This document shows, in pieces, positions 44,261-56,372 of a stretch of 64,000 nucleotides of DNA. The notes beneath the pieces are model-generated. The model was not told where the DNA came from. It saw nothing but the letters and a program-made list of their open reading frames with translations, and did no database searches. This DNA comes from Nitrospirales bacterium (GTDB taxonomy: Bacteria; Nitrospirota; Nitrospiria; Nitrospirales; UBA8639), in the NCBI GenBank assembly GCA_031315865.1, contig JALDRJ010000002.1, positions 3,074,001-3,138,000 on the forward strand. Reading direction: 5' to 3'. Positions within the stretch are counted from its first letter, which is position 1, and each line of letters starts with the position of its first letter. The position numbers and the translations under genes were made by a program.

Positions 44261-45454
44261 TCATTGTAACGCCTGAATGGCGCGAGCCACTTCGTCCATT
44301 CCCTGCTCGATAACAGCAATTGGCGGTGTGTAGGAAAAGCGTATATGCTCAGAACTCCCGAATGGTTCTCCTGCCACTCCAGCCACTTTGGCCTCTTTGA
44401 GCAGATAATGTGCCAGGTCAGATGCCGAAGAAATGATGCCGTCGGCATGCCGACGACCGAACAAGGCTGAAATGTTCGGGAAGGCATAGAAGGCTCCTCG
44501 AGGACTCAAGCAACTGACCCCGGGAATGGCGTTAAGACGGTCAACCATCATCGTTCGCTGTTTATCCAGTTCCTGAACCATTTCCTTCACGAATTCTTCT
44601 CCGTTCCGTAAGGCGGCCACAGCCGCTTTTTGAGAAATAGAAGTGGGGTTGGACGTACTCTGCCCTTGAACATGAGCCATCGCAGTTATAAGGTCCTTCG
44701 GGCCCGCCGCATAGCCTATTCGCCACCCAGTCATGGAATAGGATTTTGAGACGCCGTTCACGAGAAGAGTGCGAGCCGCGATTTCTGGTCCCAGTGCCGC
44801 AATGCTCAGATGTTGGTGTCCGTCATACGTGAGGTGTTCATAGATCTCATCAGAAACGATCAATAAGTCATGTTGAAGCGCGAGATCGGCGACACGTTCA
44901 AGAGTCTGCTGATCATACATACTGCCAGTCGGATTACAGGGGCTATTGATGATAATCGCTTTCGTCCTCGGTGTAATCAGTTTCTTGAGTGCCTCCGGAT
45001 CAATCGCATAGTGGGATTGTTCTTCAGTCTTGAGGAACACCGGCGTCGCGTCTGCTAGCACGATTTGATCAGGGTAGGAGACCCAATAGGGGCTTGGCAC
45101 AATGACTTCGTCACCAGCCTCAAGGGCAGCTTGAGTGAAATTGTAGAGAGAATGTTTTGCGCCACACGAAACTAGGATCTGTGACTTTTCATATTCCTGA
45201 TGACGAGTAGACCGCAATGAATCGATGATGGCTTCTTTCAGCTCATCGATTCCAGAAACAGGCGTATATTTCGTGAATCCAGCCTGCATCGCCTCATATG
45301 CAGCATGTTTTACGTGGTCGGGAGTATCCTGGGCAGGTTCTCCAGCCGCAAAGTCAAACACTCGGACTCCTTGTGCTTTCATCGTTTTGACCGTTGCCGC
45401 CATTTGTAATGTTGGAGAGGCCTCAATCCTTGTTGTTCGTTCAGCAAGTTTCAT
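44261..45454 (-). CDS. aspartate aminotransferase (class I PLP)
   Basis: A 397-residue fold-type I aminotransferase, most like bacterial aspartate transaminase type Ib. The start at 45454 gives the usual MKLAERTTRIEASPTLQMAA; a longer frame adds 32 residues without support. PLP lysine lies in NGVSKSYSMTGWRIGYAAG (about 233); substrate-binding Arg is near the C-terminus in GSSEHIRFSYTPP. NSPCNPTG and SDEIYEHLTYDG are diagnostic. It links glutamate/oxaloacetate to aspartate. The CoaD gene lies about 20 bases upstream on the same strand, so the two may be co-transcribed. Confidence 0.92.
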   Translation of the reverse strand: MKLAERTTRIEASPTLQMAATVKTMKAQGVRVFDFAAGEPAQDTPDHVKHAAYEAMQAGFTKYTPVSGIDELKEAIIDSLRSTRHQEYEKSQILVSCGAKHSLYNFTQAALEAGDEVIVPSPYWVSYPDQIVLADATPVFLKTEEQSHYAIDPEALKKLITPRTKAIIINSPCNPTGSMYDQQTLERVADLALQHDLLIVSDEIYEHLTYDGHQHLSIAALGPEIAARTLLVNGVSKSYSMTGWRIGYAAGPKDLITAMAHVQGQSTSNPTSISQKAAVAALRNGEEFVKEMVQELDKQRTMMVDRLNAIPGVSCLSPRGAFYAFPNISALFGRRHADGIISSASDLAHYLLKEAKVAGVAGEPFGSSEHIRFSYTPPIAVIEQGMDEVARAIQALQ

Positions 45455-45476
45455 GTGATTCCACGTCGTGATGGGG

Positions 45477-45950
45477 TTAAAAACGGGCTCGCAATCTTTC
45501 GGCGACTTCTGGATGCAAAAAATCCTGCAAGGGACCTCCAAGTGAGGCAACCTCCTTGACCATGCTTGATGTTAAATATGAATATTCTTCACTCGCCATC
45601 AGAAATACCGTTTCGATTTCTTCAGCAAGTTTTCGATTGAGCAGTGCCATCTGAAATTCATGTTCAAAATCTGACACGGCTCGCATGCCACGGATGATCG
45701 CCTGCGCCCCTCGTTCGCGTACATAATCTACTAAAAGAGAGTGGAATGGCTCCACATCAACATGCGATAAGTGTTTCGTCGCAATTTTAGCGAGTTCCAC
45801 ACGTTCAGATAGATCGAACAAGGGCCCTTTTTGAGGATTCGGCGCCACGGCCACGATCACACGATCAACCATTCGCAGGCTTCGCGCGATGACGTTGGCA
45901 TGTCCGAGCGTAATGGGATCAAACGTCCCTGGATAAACGCCGATTCGCAT
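45477..45950 (-). CDS. coaD: phosphopantetheine adenylyltransferase
   Basis: A 157-residue nucleotidyltransferase for the fourth step of CoA synthesis. It has the T/HxGH box in YPGTFDPITLGHANVI (about 7-21), ERVELA and the ISSTxxR-like YSYLTSSMVKEVASLGG near residue 125. The start at 45950 overlaps the end of rsmD by 32 bases. Length is standard. Confidence 0.95.
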   Translation of the reverse strand: MRIGVYPGTFDPITLGHANVIARSLRMVDRVIVAVAPNPQKGPLFDLSERVELAKIATKHLSHVDVEPFHSLLVDYVRERGAQAIIRGMRAVSDFEHEFQMALLNRKLAEEIETVFLMASEEYSYLTSSMVKEVASLGGPLQDFLHPEVAERLRARF

Positions 45951-46515
45951 GACTATCAAAAGTTGGTTGATAAAAGGTCAACATGGTATCGCCGTACCGC
46001 TGGGTTCGTGACACCTTAAGCGAGCTAGCAAAGGACGGCATGTCAGTTTTCCAAAAATGTTCTACAATGATCGTTCCCTGTGGAGAGAGCATCCGTTCAT
46101 GGCCGAGGTCACATAAGAGAGGAAGGAAGTCGTGCTGTCGATAGGGGGGATCGACATAGATCATGTCATATGGTCCCGAGTAAAGAACTTGCGGGATTTG
46201 TCGGATTTTCCAGGCGTCGCCACAGAGAACGGTGGCTTCTTCGGGGTTTCCCCATTGTGCAAGATTCCGCCTGAGGAGAAGCAAGGAATCTTGGTGGTGA
46301 TCGACAAACACAACACGGGCAGCGCCACGACTCAAGGCCTCGAGTCCGATGGTTCCCACTCCACAACACAGATCGAGCACTCGCGCTTGTGGTACGTGAT
46401 CGGCAAGAATGGAAAATAGTGCTTCTCTCACGCGTCCAGACGTAGGACGGATATGATTTCCAGTCGGACCTTGAAGTCGACGCCCTTTTTGACTTCCAGC
46501 TATCACTCGCAGCAT
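45919..46515 (-). CDS. rsmD: 16S rRNA (guanine966-N2)-methyltransferase RsmD
   Basis: A 198-residue RsmD enzyme. N-terminal RVIAGSQKGRRLQGP contacts rRNA. The AdoMet site is VLDLCCGVGTIGLEALSRGA (about 46) and the catalytic DPPY motif occurs in IYVDPPYRQHDF near 122. It overlaps the coaD start, a frequent gene pair. The upstream in-frame GTG (46530) is also possible. Confidence 0.94.
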   Translation of the reverse strand: MLRVIAGSQKGRRLQGPTGNHIRPTSGRVREALFSILADHVPQARVLDLCCGVGTIGLEALSRGAARVVFVDHHQDSLLLLRRNLAQWGNPEEATVLCGDAWKIRQIPQVLYSGPYDMIYVDPPYRQHDFLPLLCDLGHERMLSPQGTIIVEHFWKTDMPSFASSLKVSRTQRYGDTMLTFYQPTFDSHANRRLSRDV

Positions 46516-46668
46516 CAATAATGGTCTCACTCAATTATGCCCCTAGGGCTTTGTACCGTACCACACCATTTTCAGATTTCACAACACGATCAGCTGTGAC
46601 TTTGACGTGTTTCTTCGGACCTGCCTATAGTGAAGAGCTCCTTAAAACACACATAACAGTAGGGAAAA

Positions 46669-47358
46669 ATGGGAATTCAAACATGGCCCAAATCCGAACG
46701 CCCGCGGGAACGGCTCTTACAAGAAGGGCCAGAATCCGTCTCTGATGCTCAACTGCTCGCCATTCTTTTACGTGTGGGAAGACCGGACTCTACCGCCGTT
46801 CAAGTCGCCATGGAGTTGCTGCAACAGTTGGATGGGTTACCGGGCCTGTGTAATCGAAGCCTTGAAGAGTTATGCGTCATTCCTGGGGTTGGCCCAGCTA
46901 AGGCTGCTCAGATCATGGCGGCACTTGAACTGGGGAAACGGTCACTCGCCGCCCCATTAACGACAGGAGTGCGAATCGGAAGTAGTCAAGAGTTGTATAG
47001 GCATTATTTCCCCCGGCTTCGAGATCTACGTCACGAAATCTTTAAAGTCGTCTTACTTGATGCGAAGCATAAAATTATTCGAGATGCGACGATTTCTGAA
47101 GGAAGCTTGACGATCAACATCGTACATCCACGTGAAGTGTTTAATATAGCCGTCCGGGAATCAGCGGCAGCCATCGTCGTCCTTCATAATCACCCCAGCG
47201 GCAATCCTGAACCCAGTGAAGAAGATCACGCCCTCACACATCGATTGGTCACGGCGGGAGAGATTCTTGGGATTCAAGTATTGGATCACCTCGTGATTGG
47301 TGATGGCCGCTATGTCAGTTTTGCTGACAGAGGGTTTCTTCATCATAGAGAATCTTGA
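46669..47358 (+). CDS. radC: RadC-family JAMM protein
   Basis: A 229-residue RadC (YicR) protein. The N-terminal helix-hairpin-helix region reads RERLLQEGPESVSDAQLLAI and VIPGVGPAKAAQIMAALELG. The C-terminal JAMM-type zinc metalloenzyme fold has Glu in NIVHPREVF and HNHPSGNPEPSEED, with both His and the Asp ligands. Cellular role is not established; the repair function originally claimed was withdrawn. Its chromosomal location away from mobile genes is ordinary. Confidence 0.93.
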   Translation: MGIQTWPKSERPRERLLQEGPESVSDAQLLAILLRVGRPDSTAVQVAMELLQQLDGLPGLCNRSLEELCVIPGVGPAKAAQIMAALELGKRSLAAPLTTGVRIGSSQELYRHYFPRLRDLRHEIFKVVLLDAKHKIIRDATISEGSLTINIVHPREVFNIAVRESAAAIVVLHNHPSGNPEPSEEDHALTHRLVTAGEILGIQVLDHLVIGDGRYVSFADRGFLHHRES

Positions 47359-47544
47359 TAGAACATTTCCGTGTTAAACGGAATCCCCCTTTTGTATTGA
47401 TCTGGTTATAAGCGTAAAGTTCGGTAGATTTTCTCGGGAAAACATGCTAGAACTATTTGGGAATAAAGGGTTTTTATTCCAGACAGTCAATCAAAGCCCA
47501 TCTGCCCTGTGGGCCGTATTGGACAGGTTCGCAAGAGACTTACC

Positions 47545-47853
47545 ATGAAAATTAGTCAGGACGAAGTCGACCATATCGCCCATTTGGCACGATTGCATAT
47601 CGCTGAAGGCGAGAAAGAGCAATTCAGCGAACAATTGAGCCAAATCGTGACTTTTGTCAATCAGCTTAGCGAGGTGGATACCGAGGACATTCCCCAGACT
47701 GCCACAACTTCGACGGCATCAAATGTCCTACGAGAGGACATTTGCCATGCCTGCTTGCCCGTCGAAGAAGCCGTGGCCAATGCCCCTCAAACCAAAGAAG
47801 GGTTTTTTGTCGTTCCAAAGATTATCTCGGATCAAGAAACCAGAAACCGTTGA
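47545..47853 (+). CDS. gatC: Asp-tRNA(Asn)/Glu-tRNA(Gln) amidotransferase subunit C
   Basis: A 102-residue GatC: DEVDHIAHLARLHIAEGEKE, LSQIVTFVNQLSEVDTEDIP, and the C-terminal AVANAPQTKEGFFVVPKII. It stabilises GatA. The start ATG at 47545 follows AAGAG; a longer frame to 47509 has no support. gatA starts about 110 bases later. Confidence 0.93.
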   Translation: MKISQDEVDHIAHLARLHIAEGEKEQFSEQLSQIVTFVNQLSEVDTEDIPQTATTSTASNVLREDICHACLPVEEAVANAPQTKEGFFVVPKIISDQETRNR

Positions 47854-47965
47854 TGGAATGAAAAGCATAGCTCGTACCGAACCGAAGGTCCGAGCAGAAG
47901 AATATTCAACAATGTTCGGCCCCTGATGTTCCGTCACGCCTCGAATAAAGTTACGCGTCTTCAAA

Positions 47966-49441
47966 ATGGTCACATCTCTTTTTAAGCTCAGTTTAAAAGA
48001 ACTCCAGGATCTTTTTACTGCCGGGGACATCAGCGCCCGGGATATCGCGCGTTCCTATCTGTTACGAATCAGCCAAGTTGAATCAAAAGTGAATGCCTTC
48101 ATTACCTGTCAGGACAGAGAACGACTACTCACGGAGGCTGAGGCGATCGACAGGGATTTGAAGCAATGGCGGAAAACGTTTCCGTTAATGGGAATGCCGA
48201 TCGCTATCAAGGACAATATTTGTACGCAGGCATTACGGACAACTTGTGGGTCGAGAATGCTCGAACATTTTACGCCGCCCTACGATGCGACGGTCATTTC
48301 TTCCTTTCGAGCGGATCGCTATTTACTCGTGGGGAAGACAAATCTTGATGAATTCGGCATGGGTTCGTCAACGGAACATTCTGCATTTGGCACGACTCGC
48401 AATCCTTGGAACCTTGAACGCATTCCTGGAGGGTCAAGTGGAGGATCCGCCGCGGCGGTGGCGGCCGATGAATGTGTCGCTGCCCTGGGAACCGATACCG
48501 GCGGTTCTATTCGGCAACCGGCCGGATGTTGTGGGGTCGTTGGATTAAAACCCACATATGGGCGGGTATCACGGTATGGGCTTGTCGCCTTTGCCTCTTC
48601 GTTGGATCAAATCGGACCGATTACAAAAACTGTGACAGATGCCGCGATTTTACTCAATGCCTTGGCCAAGCATGACCCCCGAGATTCGACGTCCGTCGAT
48701 ACCGATGCGCCTGACTATACGAAAGCCGTCAAGAAAAAGGACGTCAAAAAACTCAAGATTGGAGTCCCGCGGGAATTCTTCGCGGAAGGGCTCGATCCGG
48801 AAGTTGAGCAGCATCTCCAATCGGCCATCGCTCACTATCAGGATCTTGGAGGAACGATTCAAGAAGTCTCGCTTCCGACCACGCAATGGGCGATCGCGGC
48901 GTATTATATCATCGCAACAGCGGAGGCGAGTTCAAATCTCGCACGTTATGATGGCGTGAAGTATGGTTATCGAACCAAAGAACGACAAGACCTTATGGAG
49001 ATGTACCGACAGACTCGAGCAGAAGGGTTTGGCCCCGAAGTGAAACGCCGCATCATGTTAGGCACATATGCGTTGAGCGCCGGGTATTATGATGCATTCT
49101 ACGGCAAGGCCCAATCCGTGAGAACTCTGATTGCACGAGATTTTGAGAATGTCTTCCAGGATGTGGATTTTCTGATTACGCCAGTGATGCCTACGCCGGC
49201 CTTTCCATTGGGTGAAAGGCTTCAAGACCCGCTACACATGTATTTATCAGATATGTATACTATTTCTGCTAGCCTGGCTGGGCTTCCTGCAATATCACTC
49301 CCTTGCGGGTTTAGTCAGGATGGCTTGCCGATCGGCATGCAGTTGATGGGGCGTCCCTTTGAAGAATCGACGATTCTTCGCGCGGCCTTCGCCTATGAAC
49401 AGGCAACGCAATGGCGAAAGAAACGTCCTTCCATTCGTTAG
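47966..49441 (+). CDS. gatA: Asp/Glu-tRNA amidotransferase subunit A
   Basis: A 491-residue amidase. The Lys-cisSer-Ser catalytic set is visible: Lys in IAIKDNICTQ, cis-Ser in GGSSGGSAAAVAAD and nucleophile Ser in GTDTGGSIRQPAGCCG. It hydrolyses glutamine or asparagine to supply ammonia for converting mischarged Asp- or Glu-tRNA. The 100-base gap after gatC contains nothing clear. Confidence 0.96.
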   Translation: MVTSLFKLSLKELQDLFTAGDISARDIARSYLLRISQVESKVNAFITCQDRERLLTEAEAIDRDLKQWRKTFPLMGMPIAIKDNICTQALRTTCGSRMLEHFTPPYDATVISSFRADRYLLVGKTNLDEFGMGSSTEHSAFGTTRNPWNLERIPGGSSGGSAAAVAADECVAALGTDTGGSIRQPAGCCGVVGLKPTYGRVSRYGLVAFASSLDQIGPITKTVTDAAILLNALAKHDPRDSTSVDTDAPDYTKAVKKKDVKKLKIGVPREFFAEGLDPEVEQHLQSAIAHYQDLGGTIQEVSLPTTQWAIAAYYIIATAEASSNLARYDGVKYGYRTKERQDLMEMYRQTRAEGFGPEVKRRIMLGTYALSAGYYDAFYGKAQSVRTLIARDFENVFQDVDFLITPVMPTPAFPLGERLQDPLHMYLSDMYTISASLAGLPAISLPCGFSQDGLPIGMQLMGRPFEESTILRAAFAYEQATQWRKKRPSIR

Positions 49442-49465
49442 CCAGGAAGAAAGGAACAGGTTTTT

Positions 49466-49867
49466 ATGATCGATTTGGCTGCAGTCGCCATCGCCATCGC
49501 CGTCGTTGTCCTGGTGGGGTACCTGATCCCGACCATTTTGCAAATTAAGCGAACGGTCGCGCAGTCCGAGCGTGTCCTGGCACGGGTCAACAATGAATTA
49601 CCCGGGTTGCTCAAAGATATCCGTGGAACCAGTGAAAACGTGCGAGCGCTCACCGATCAAGCCAAAATGGGGGTTGATCGGGCCTCGACGTTGTTTACGG
49701 CCTTGGGCGACATGGGACAAACGGTCCAACAGGTTCACGGAGCCGTGCGCGGCAGGAGCGGCTCGCTGTTCCTGGGACTCACCAGCGTGTTGGCGGGAAT
49801 TAAAGCCGCTTCTCAAAAAATGAAACATCGTGCCTCAAAAGAAGGAGGGAAAGAGCATGGGAAATAA
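49466..49867 (+). CDS. DUF948-type membrane protein
   Basis: A 133-residue protein with one N-terminal transmembrane helix (about residues 4-24) and a long amphipathic helix, as in the DUF948 family (RTVAQSERVLARVNNELPGL). The C-terminus is basic. AAGGAACAGG precedes the start. With the next gene it forms the common DUF948-YtxH pair, thought to act at the envelope under stress; function is unknown. Confidence 0.75.
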   Translation: MIDLAAVAIAIAVVVLVGYLIPTILQIKRTVAQSERVLARVNNELPGLLKDIRGTSENVRALTDQAKMGVDRASTLFTALGDMGQTVQQVHGAVRGRSGSLFLGLTSVLAGIKAASQKMKHRASKEGGKEHGK

Positions 49868-50180
49868 TCAATCATCTGCGTCTGCTGGATCCGTTGCGTT
49901 AGCGTTTTTAAGTGGTGCGCTGGTCGGAGCCGTTGGGGCCTTCTTGCTGGCCCCACAGGGGGGACGTGAATCGCGAGAGCGTCTTGTGGGGTATGCACGA
50001 CGGACCGGCGAGGATATTCGCGATCTTCGAGAGAAGGCCACCGATGCGTTGGATGAAGTGGTATTGAAGGGGAGGGACTTTGTGGACGAAGCATCTTCCG
50101 CCGTGAAAGAGGCCATCGAAGCTGGACGTGAAGCCATGCGTCGTGAACGCGATCAGAATACGCACGATTACACCCTTTAA
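49857..50180 (+). CDS. YtxH-domain protein
   Basis: A 107-residue protein with a glycine-rich membrane helix (AFLSGALVGAVGAFLLAPQGG, about residues 14-34) followed by a helical region with repeated charged residues (KEAIEAGREAMRRERDQ). This matches the YtxH family. The start ATG at 49857 is preceded by AAGGAGGGAAA and overlaps the end of the DUF948 gene by 11 bases, so they are coupled. Confidence 0.8.
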   Translation: MGNNQSSASAGSVALAFLSGALVGAVGAFLLAPQGGRESRERLVGYARRTGEDIRDLREKATDALDEVVLKGRDFVDEASSAVKEAIEAGREAMRRERDQNTHDYTL

Positions 50181-50204
50181 TCTAGAGGATTCCGCACTTA
50201 GACT

Positions 50205-52941
<2,737 letters not shown>

Positions 52942-52950
52942 CGTTCTAAC

Positions 52951-53307
52951 ATGGCTAAAAACCGAAAAAAGAAACGACAAAAACCAGGCTTCTTAGGCGA
53001 GGTATCACATCGACTCCCCACGGTCGCTGGAATGATCCTTGGGGGAATGTTTTTGGGGTATATCTTTTTTACGAAAGACGGAGTCCCTTTATATCGTGCT
53101 CAAGTGCAGGCTGCAGAGAATTTAGAGCGACGGATACACGAGATCAAAACTCAAAATGCCATACTCGAGGAAGAAATTCGTCTTGTGCAAACCGACTCGA
53201 GAAAGCTTGAGGAGCTAGCCAGAAATCACCTGGGAATGGTGCGGAAAGGAGAAACCGTTTATCAATTCGTGGAGCCTCAGGTAAAACACGCTCCTCCTCA
53301 CCTTTAA
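52951..53307 (+). CDS. ftsB: FtsB/DivIC-like septum formation protein
   Basis: A 118-residue protein with basic cytoplasmic start, one transmembrane helix (about 26-44) and a periplasmic coiled coil (NLERRIHEIKTQNAILEEEI), ending with LARNHLGMVRKGETVYQF, the FtsB/DivIC signature. It bridges early and late divisome parts. It follows eno by 9 bases, the common eno-ftsB arrangement. Confidence 0.9.
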   Translation: MAKNRKKKRQKPGFLGEVSHRLPTVAGMILGGMFLGYIFFTKDGVPLYRAQVQAAENLERRIHEIKTQNAILEEEIRLVQTDSRKLEELARNHLGMVRKGETVYQFVEPQVKHAPPHL

Positions 53308-53402
53308 TTATATCTCTTTGTTGTGTCCTCCACGCATCGTCAAAACCCCATCTCTGAATTTCAACCGCGTCCTCGTCAGCGAGACTGGCTGGTTGGCCTG
53401 CC

Positions 53403-54293
53403 ATGAAATTCGGCACGTTGGTTCTCGTCGGACGTCCCAATGTTGGAAAGTCGACTCTCCTCAATACTCTTGTGCGACAAAAAGTCGCGATTGTCTCGGA
53501 TAAACCACAAACAACGCGAACACGAATTCTTGGAGTCGGACATTTGCCACAGGCGCAAATCGTTATCCTCGATACACCGGGACTTCATAAGCCCAAGCAT
53601 CAACTCAATCGCAAGATGGTCAGGACGACCTTGGATTCGCTTCCGGAAGCCGACGTCATTTACGCCATGGTTGATGCGCGAAAGCCGCCAGGCCCTGGAG
53701 ATCGATTTGTCCTGGAGCAGGTCACGGCGGCAACCCAAGCCAGAGGGTATAATGGGATATTCTTGCTCTTGAATAAGGTCGATGAAATGGGAAAGGCTCG
53801 TCTCTTGCCATTGATCGATCAATACCGTCAACTGGGAGAGTGGACGGAGATTGTACCAATCTCCGCTAAACAAGGGGATAATATTGATCGGTTGATTCAA
53901 TTAACCTTGGCTTGTCTGCCGGATGAACCTCAACCTCTCTATGAAGAAGATTTCCTCACTGATCAATCCATGCGACACATGGCAGCGGAAATCGTTCGCG
54001 AGAAAATCTTGCAGCAAACACACGCTGAACTCCCGTATGCCGTAGCAGTGTTAATTGAAGATTTTCTCGAGAAAGACTCCGCAGCCCATATTACCGCCTC
54101 GATTTATGTGGAAAAATCCTCTCAAAAACCCATTATCATCGGAAAACAGGGACAACGATTGAAAGCGATCGGAACCGATGCCAGGATTGAAATGGAACAG
54201 ATTTTCGGTGTCAAGATTTTCTTAGAGCTTTGGGTGAAGGTCCGCGAGGATTGGAGAGATAATGAACGACTGTTGACCGAACTGGGCTATTAG
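53403..54293 (+). CDS. era: GTPase Era
   Basis: A 296-residue ribosome-assembly GTPase. G1 VGRPNVGKSTLLN (about 8-20), G3 LDTPGLHKPKHQLN, G4 NKVDEM, and a C-terminal KH domain with SIYVEKSSQKPIIIGKQGQR. It binds 16S rRNA near the 3' end. Length is normal. Confidence 0.97.
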   Translation: MKFGTLVLVGRPNVGKSTLLNTLVRQKVAIVSDKPQTTRTRILGVGHLPQAQIVILDTPGLHKPKHQLNRKMVRTTLDSLPEADVIYAMVDARKPPGPGDRFVLEQVTAATQARGYNGIFLLLNKVDEMGKARLLPLIDQYRQLGEWTEIVPISAKQGDNIDRLIQLTLACLPDEPQPLYEEDFLTDQSMRHMAAEIVREKILQQTHAELPYAVAVLIEDFLEKDSAAHITASIYVEKSSQKPIIIGKQGQRLKAIGTDARIEMEQIFGVKIFLELWVKVREDWRDNERLLTELGY

Positions 54294-54359
54294 GGATACA
54301 GGGGATAGGCCCTGTTGAAATTGCTTCGTTATCGCTTTGCAATAGAGGCAAATTTTCTT

Positions 54360-55121
54360 ATGCCACTCTATAAGACGCAAGCCGTGATCCTCAAAAGTCA
54401 GCGATGGGGCGAAGCCGACCGGATCGTGACCTGTTACACTGAACACGTCGGAAAAGTTCGCGGCATCGCTCGAGGCGCTCGACGCATGAAAAGCCGATTT
54501 GGCAGTGCCCTCGAACCATTCCGCTTGATTGGCCTCACACTATTCGAGAAAAATACAGAAACACTTGCCCGCGTTAGTCAGGCCGATATTATCGAGCCAT
54601 TCTCAAAACTTTCTGAAAATTTATCCTTGATGACGGCTGCTGCACGTATGGTGAATTTCATTCAAGGCATCACGCCTGACCGGGATCCGAATCAGTCAAC
54701 ATTTCATGGGCTAATCAACGGCTTAACATTCTTGTCAGATGGGCATGATCCTGGATTATGTACACTTCTCTTTCACATTCATATTCTGGGACATTCCGGT
54801 TTTCGCCCTCAACTCGATCACTGCGCGGACTGTGGAAAAATGTTTCATGCCGCCACGATAGTCCGATTTTCTCCACAAGCTGGTGGCGCTGTATGTACAA
54901 TTTGCCAAGATAAATACCATGGGCGAGGCCTGTCGTTATCTCCTGGTAGTTTGGCCTTTATCCAGCAGGCTAAACGACTGCCTTTTTCAAAAGTGATTCG
55001 ATTGCGTGCGGATGGGCGAGTACGTGAAGAAGTTGAGCAAGCCATCGAAGCTTACGTGGAACATATTCTCGGCCGTACGCTCCCACGTATGAGTCTATAT
55101 TCTTCGGTATCGCATTCGTAA
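54360..55121 (+). CDS. recO: DNA repair protein RecO
   Basis: A 253-residue RecO. The OB-fold N-terminus reads KTQAVILKSQRWGEADRIVT, followed by a helical domain and a Cys-rich zinc site (DHCADCGKMF and VCTICQDK). It helps load RecA on SSB-coated DNA. Start ATG at 54360 is chosen because it gives the usual N-terminus; the frame extends 15 codons further. Confidence 0.92.
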   Translation: MPLYKTQAVILKSQRWGEADRIVTCYTEHVGKVRGIARGARRMKSRFGSALEPFRLIGLTLFEKNTETLARVSQADIIEPFSKLSENLSLMTAAARMVNFIQGITPDRDPNQSTFHGLINGLTFLSDGHDPGLCTLLFHIHILGHSGFRPQLDHCADCGKMFHAATIVRFSPQAGGAVCTICQDKYHGRGLSLSPGSLAFIQQAKRLPFSKVIRLRADGRVREEVEQAIEAYVEHILGRTLPRMSLYSSVSHS

Positions 55122-55154
55122 TTTTTTCGCAATCTTCTGAAGAGGATATATGAT

Positions 55155-55511
55155 ATGACACATGATTTGATTGCGCCTAACGATATGAATTGGCTAGACA
55201 ACGGGATCTTAGGCATCGATTGGAGTGATGGCCATCGTGGAATTTATCCCGTGCGGTATCTTCGTCAACGTTGTCCCTGTGCCGCATGCATTGATGAGTG
55301 GACTGGGGAACAACGGCTCAAGCCTGAGTCTGTCCCTTTACTCGTCATGCTGAAAGATATTGAAGCTGTTGGACGGTATGCTCTGCGATTTACGTGGAGC
55401 GATGGGCATGATACAGGAATCTATTCCTTTACAGCTTTACGTGCGATGTGCCAATGCAACATCTGCCAGCCTGAAAAACCTTCAGAACCACGCGGGAAAG
55501 TCCTCCTTTAG
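55155..55511 (+). CDS. DUF971-family protein
   Basis: A 118-residue DUF971 (GBBH-like N-terminal) protein: GILGIDWSDGHRGIYPVRYL, RCPCAACIDEWTG, and RFTWSDGHDTGIYSFTALRA with CQCNIC. Two Cys clusters suggest bound metal. Family members occur beside iron-sulfur assembly genes; nothing of that kind is close here. Confidence 0.82.
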   Translation: MTHDLIAPNDMNWLDNGILGIDWSDGHRGIYPVRYLRQRCPCAACIDEWTGEQRLKPESVPLLVMLKDIEAVGRYALRFTWSDGHDTGIYSFTALRAMCQCNICQPEKPSEPRGKVLL

Positions 55512-55674
55512 GCAATTGTAGGCAAGAGATCGATGTAACAAAATCGTGCTACTGGCAACAACAAACATGAAGAAGCCTCACGCAGCTGCTTAAAGCAACT
55601 CTGTATGTTGCTACGTTGTAGCTGAAATTTAATAGGTAGCCGACTTGTAAGAGAGGAGGGGCGTGAACGATTTA

Positions 55675-56175
55675 TTACTCTAAAGACACGTTCCGAATCG
55701 TGGGCACTTGTTGTATGGTATGACGAGCTTCTTCAACATAGTATGCATATTCTGCCTCAGGGTAGCCCTCGATAACAGCCTGCAGGAGGTCGCGGGCAAG
55801 TTCTAGATGTCCGGTCTTCCATGCCGCTTCACCAGCCAGGAGAGAACAAGAGGCTGCCATGGCCCTAGGATCGACAGAAAGACGTGAAGCACGATGAGAT
55901 GTCCAATTTTTCAAAAATTTTGGTAGGGGAATAGGAGAGTGATGGATCGAAATTGGTCGAGGTGCCTCTGTCAGCTTGAGAATGTAATCTTTCATCTGCA
56001 AGGGATCTTGGTCGGTGACGCACCTATTATACATAGACCAAAGCCCCATAAACTCTGAATCCTCAAGGGCTAGTTCACTTCTCTCGGTAGGCTGAAAACT
56101 TTGACATCCAGTGAAAAGCACCAGAGACAATATGCCTACGAGATAAAAACGAATATTTTGGTAAATAAATTTCAT
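55675..56175 (-). CDS. lipoprotein, possible TPR-like helical protein
   Basis: A 166-residue protein with signal peptide and lipobox LFTGC near residue 24. The C-terminal part (GEAAWKTGHLELARDLLQAV, EGYPEAEYAYYVEEAR) resembles tetratricopeptide helices. The N-terminal half has no motif. It probably sits in the outer membrane facing the periplasm. Function unknown. Confidence 0.6.
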   Translation of the reverse strand: MKFIYQNIRFYLVGILSLVLFTGCQSFQPTERSELALEDSEFMGLWSMYNRCVTDQDPLQMKDYILKLTEAPRPISIHHSPIPLPKFLKNWTSHRASRLSVDPRAMAASCSLLAGEAAWKTGHLELARDLLQAVIEGYPEAEYAYYVEEARHTIQQVPTIRNVSLE

Positions 56176-56372
56176 AAGAGTAAGTACTTTCGGAAGATTA
56201 AAAAAACACTTGCTTGTTCATAAAAAGAATTTTTAAAGATATAAGCAATGGTCATGCCATTTAACGTAAACACATAAGTCATTGAAATATATTGTAAATT
56301 AAGATATTTTCATCATAAGATAAGATCACGTGTTGCTTATTTACAACGAAAGTGTGATTTTTGATCAACGAA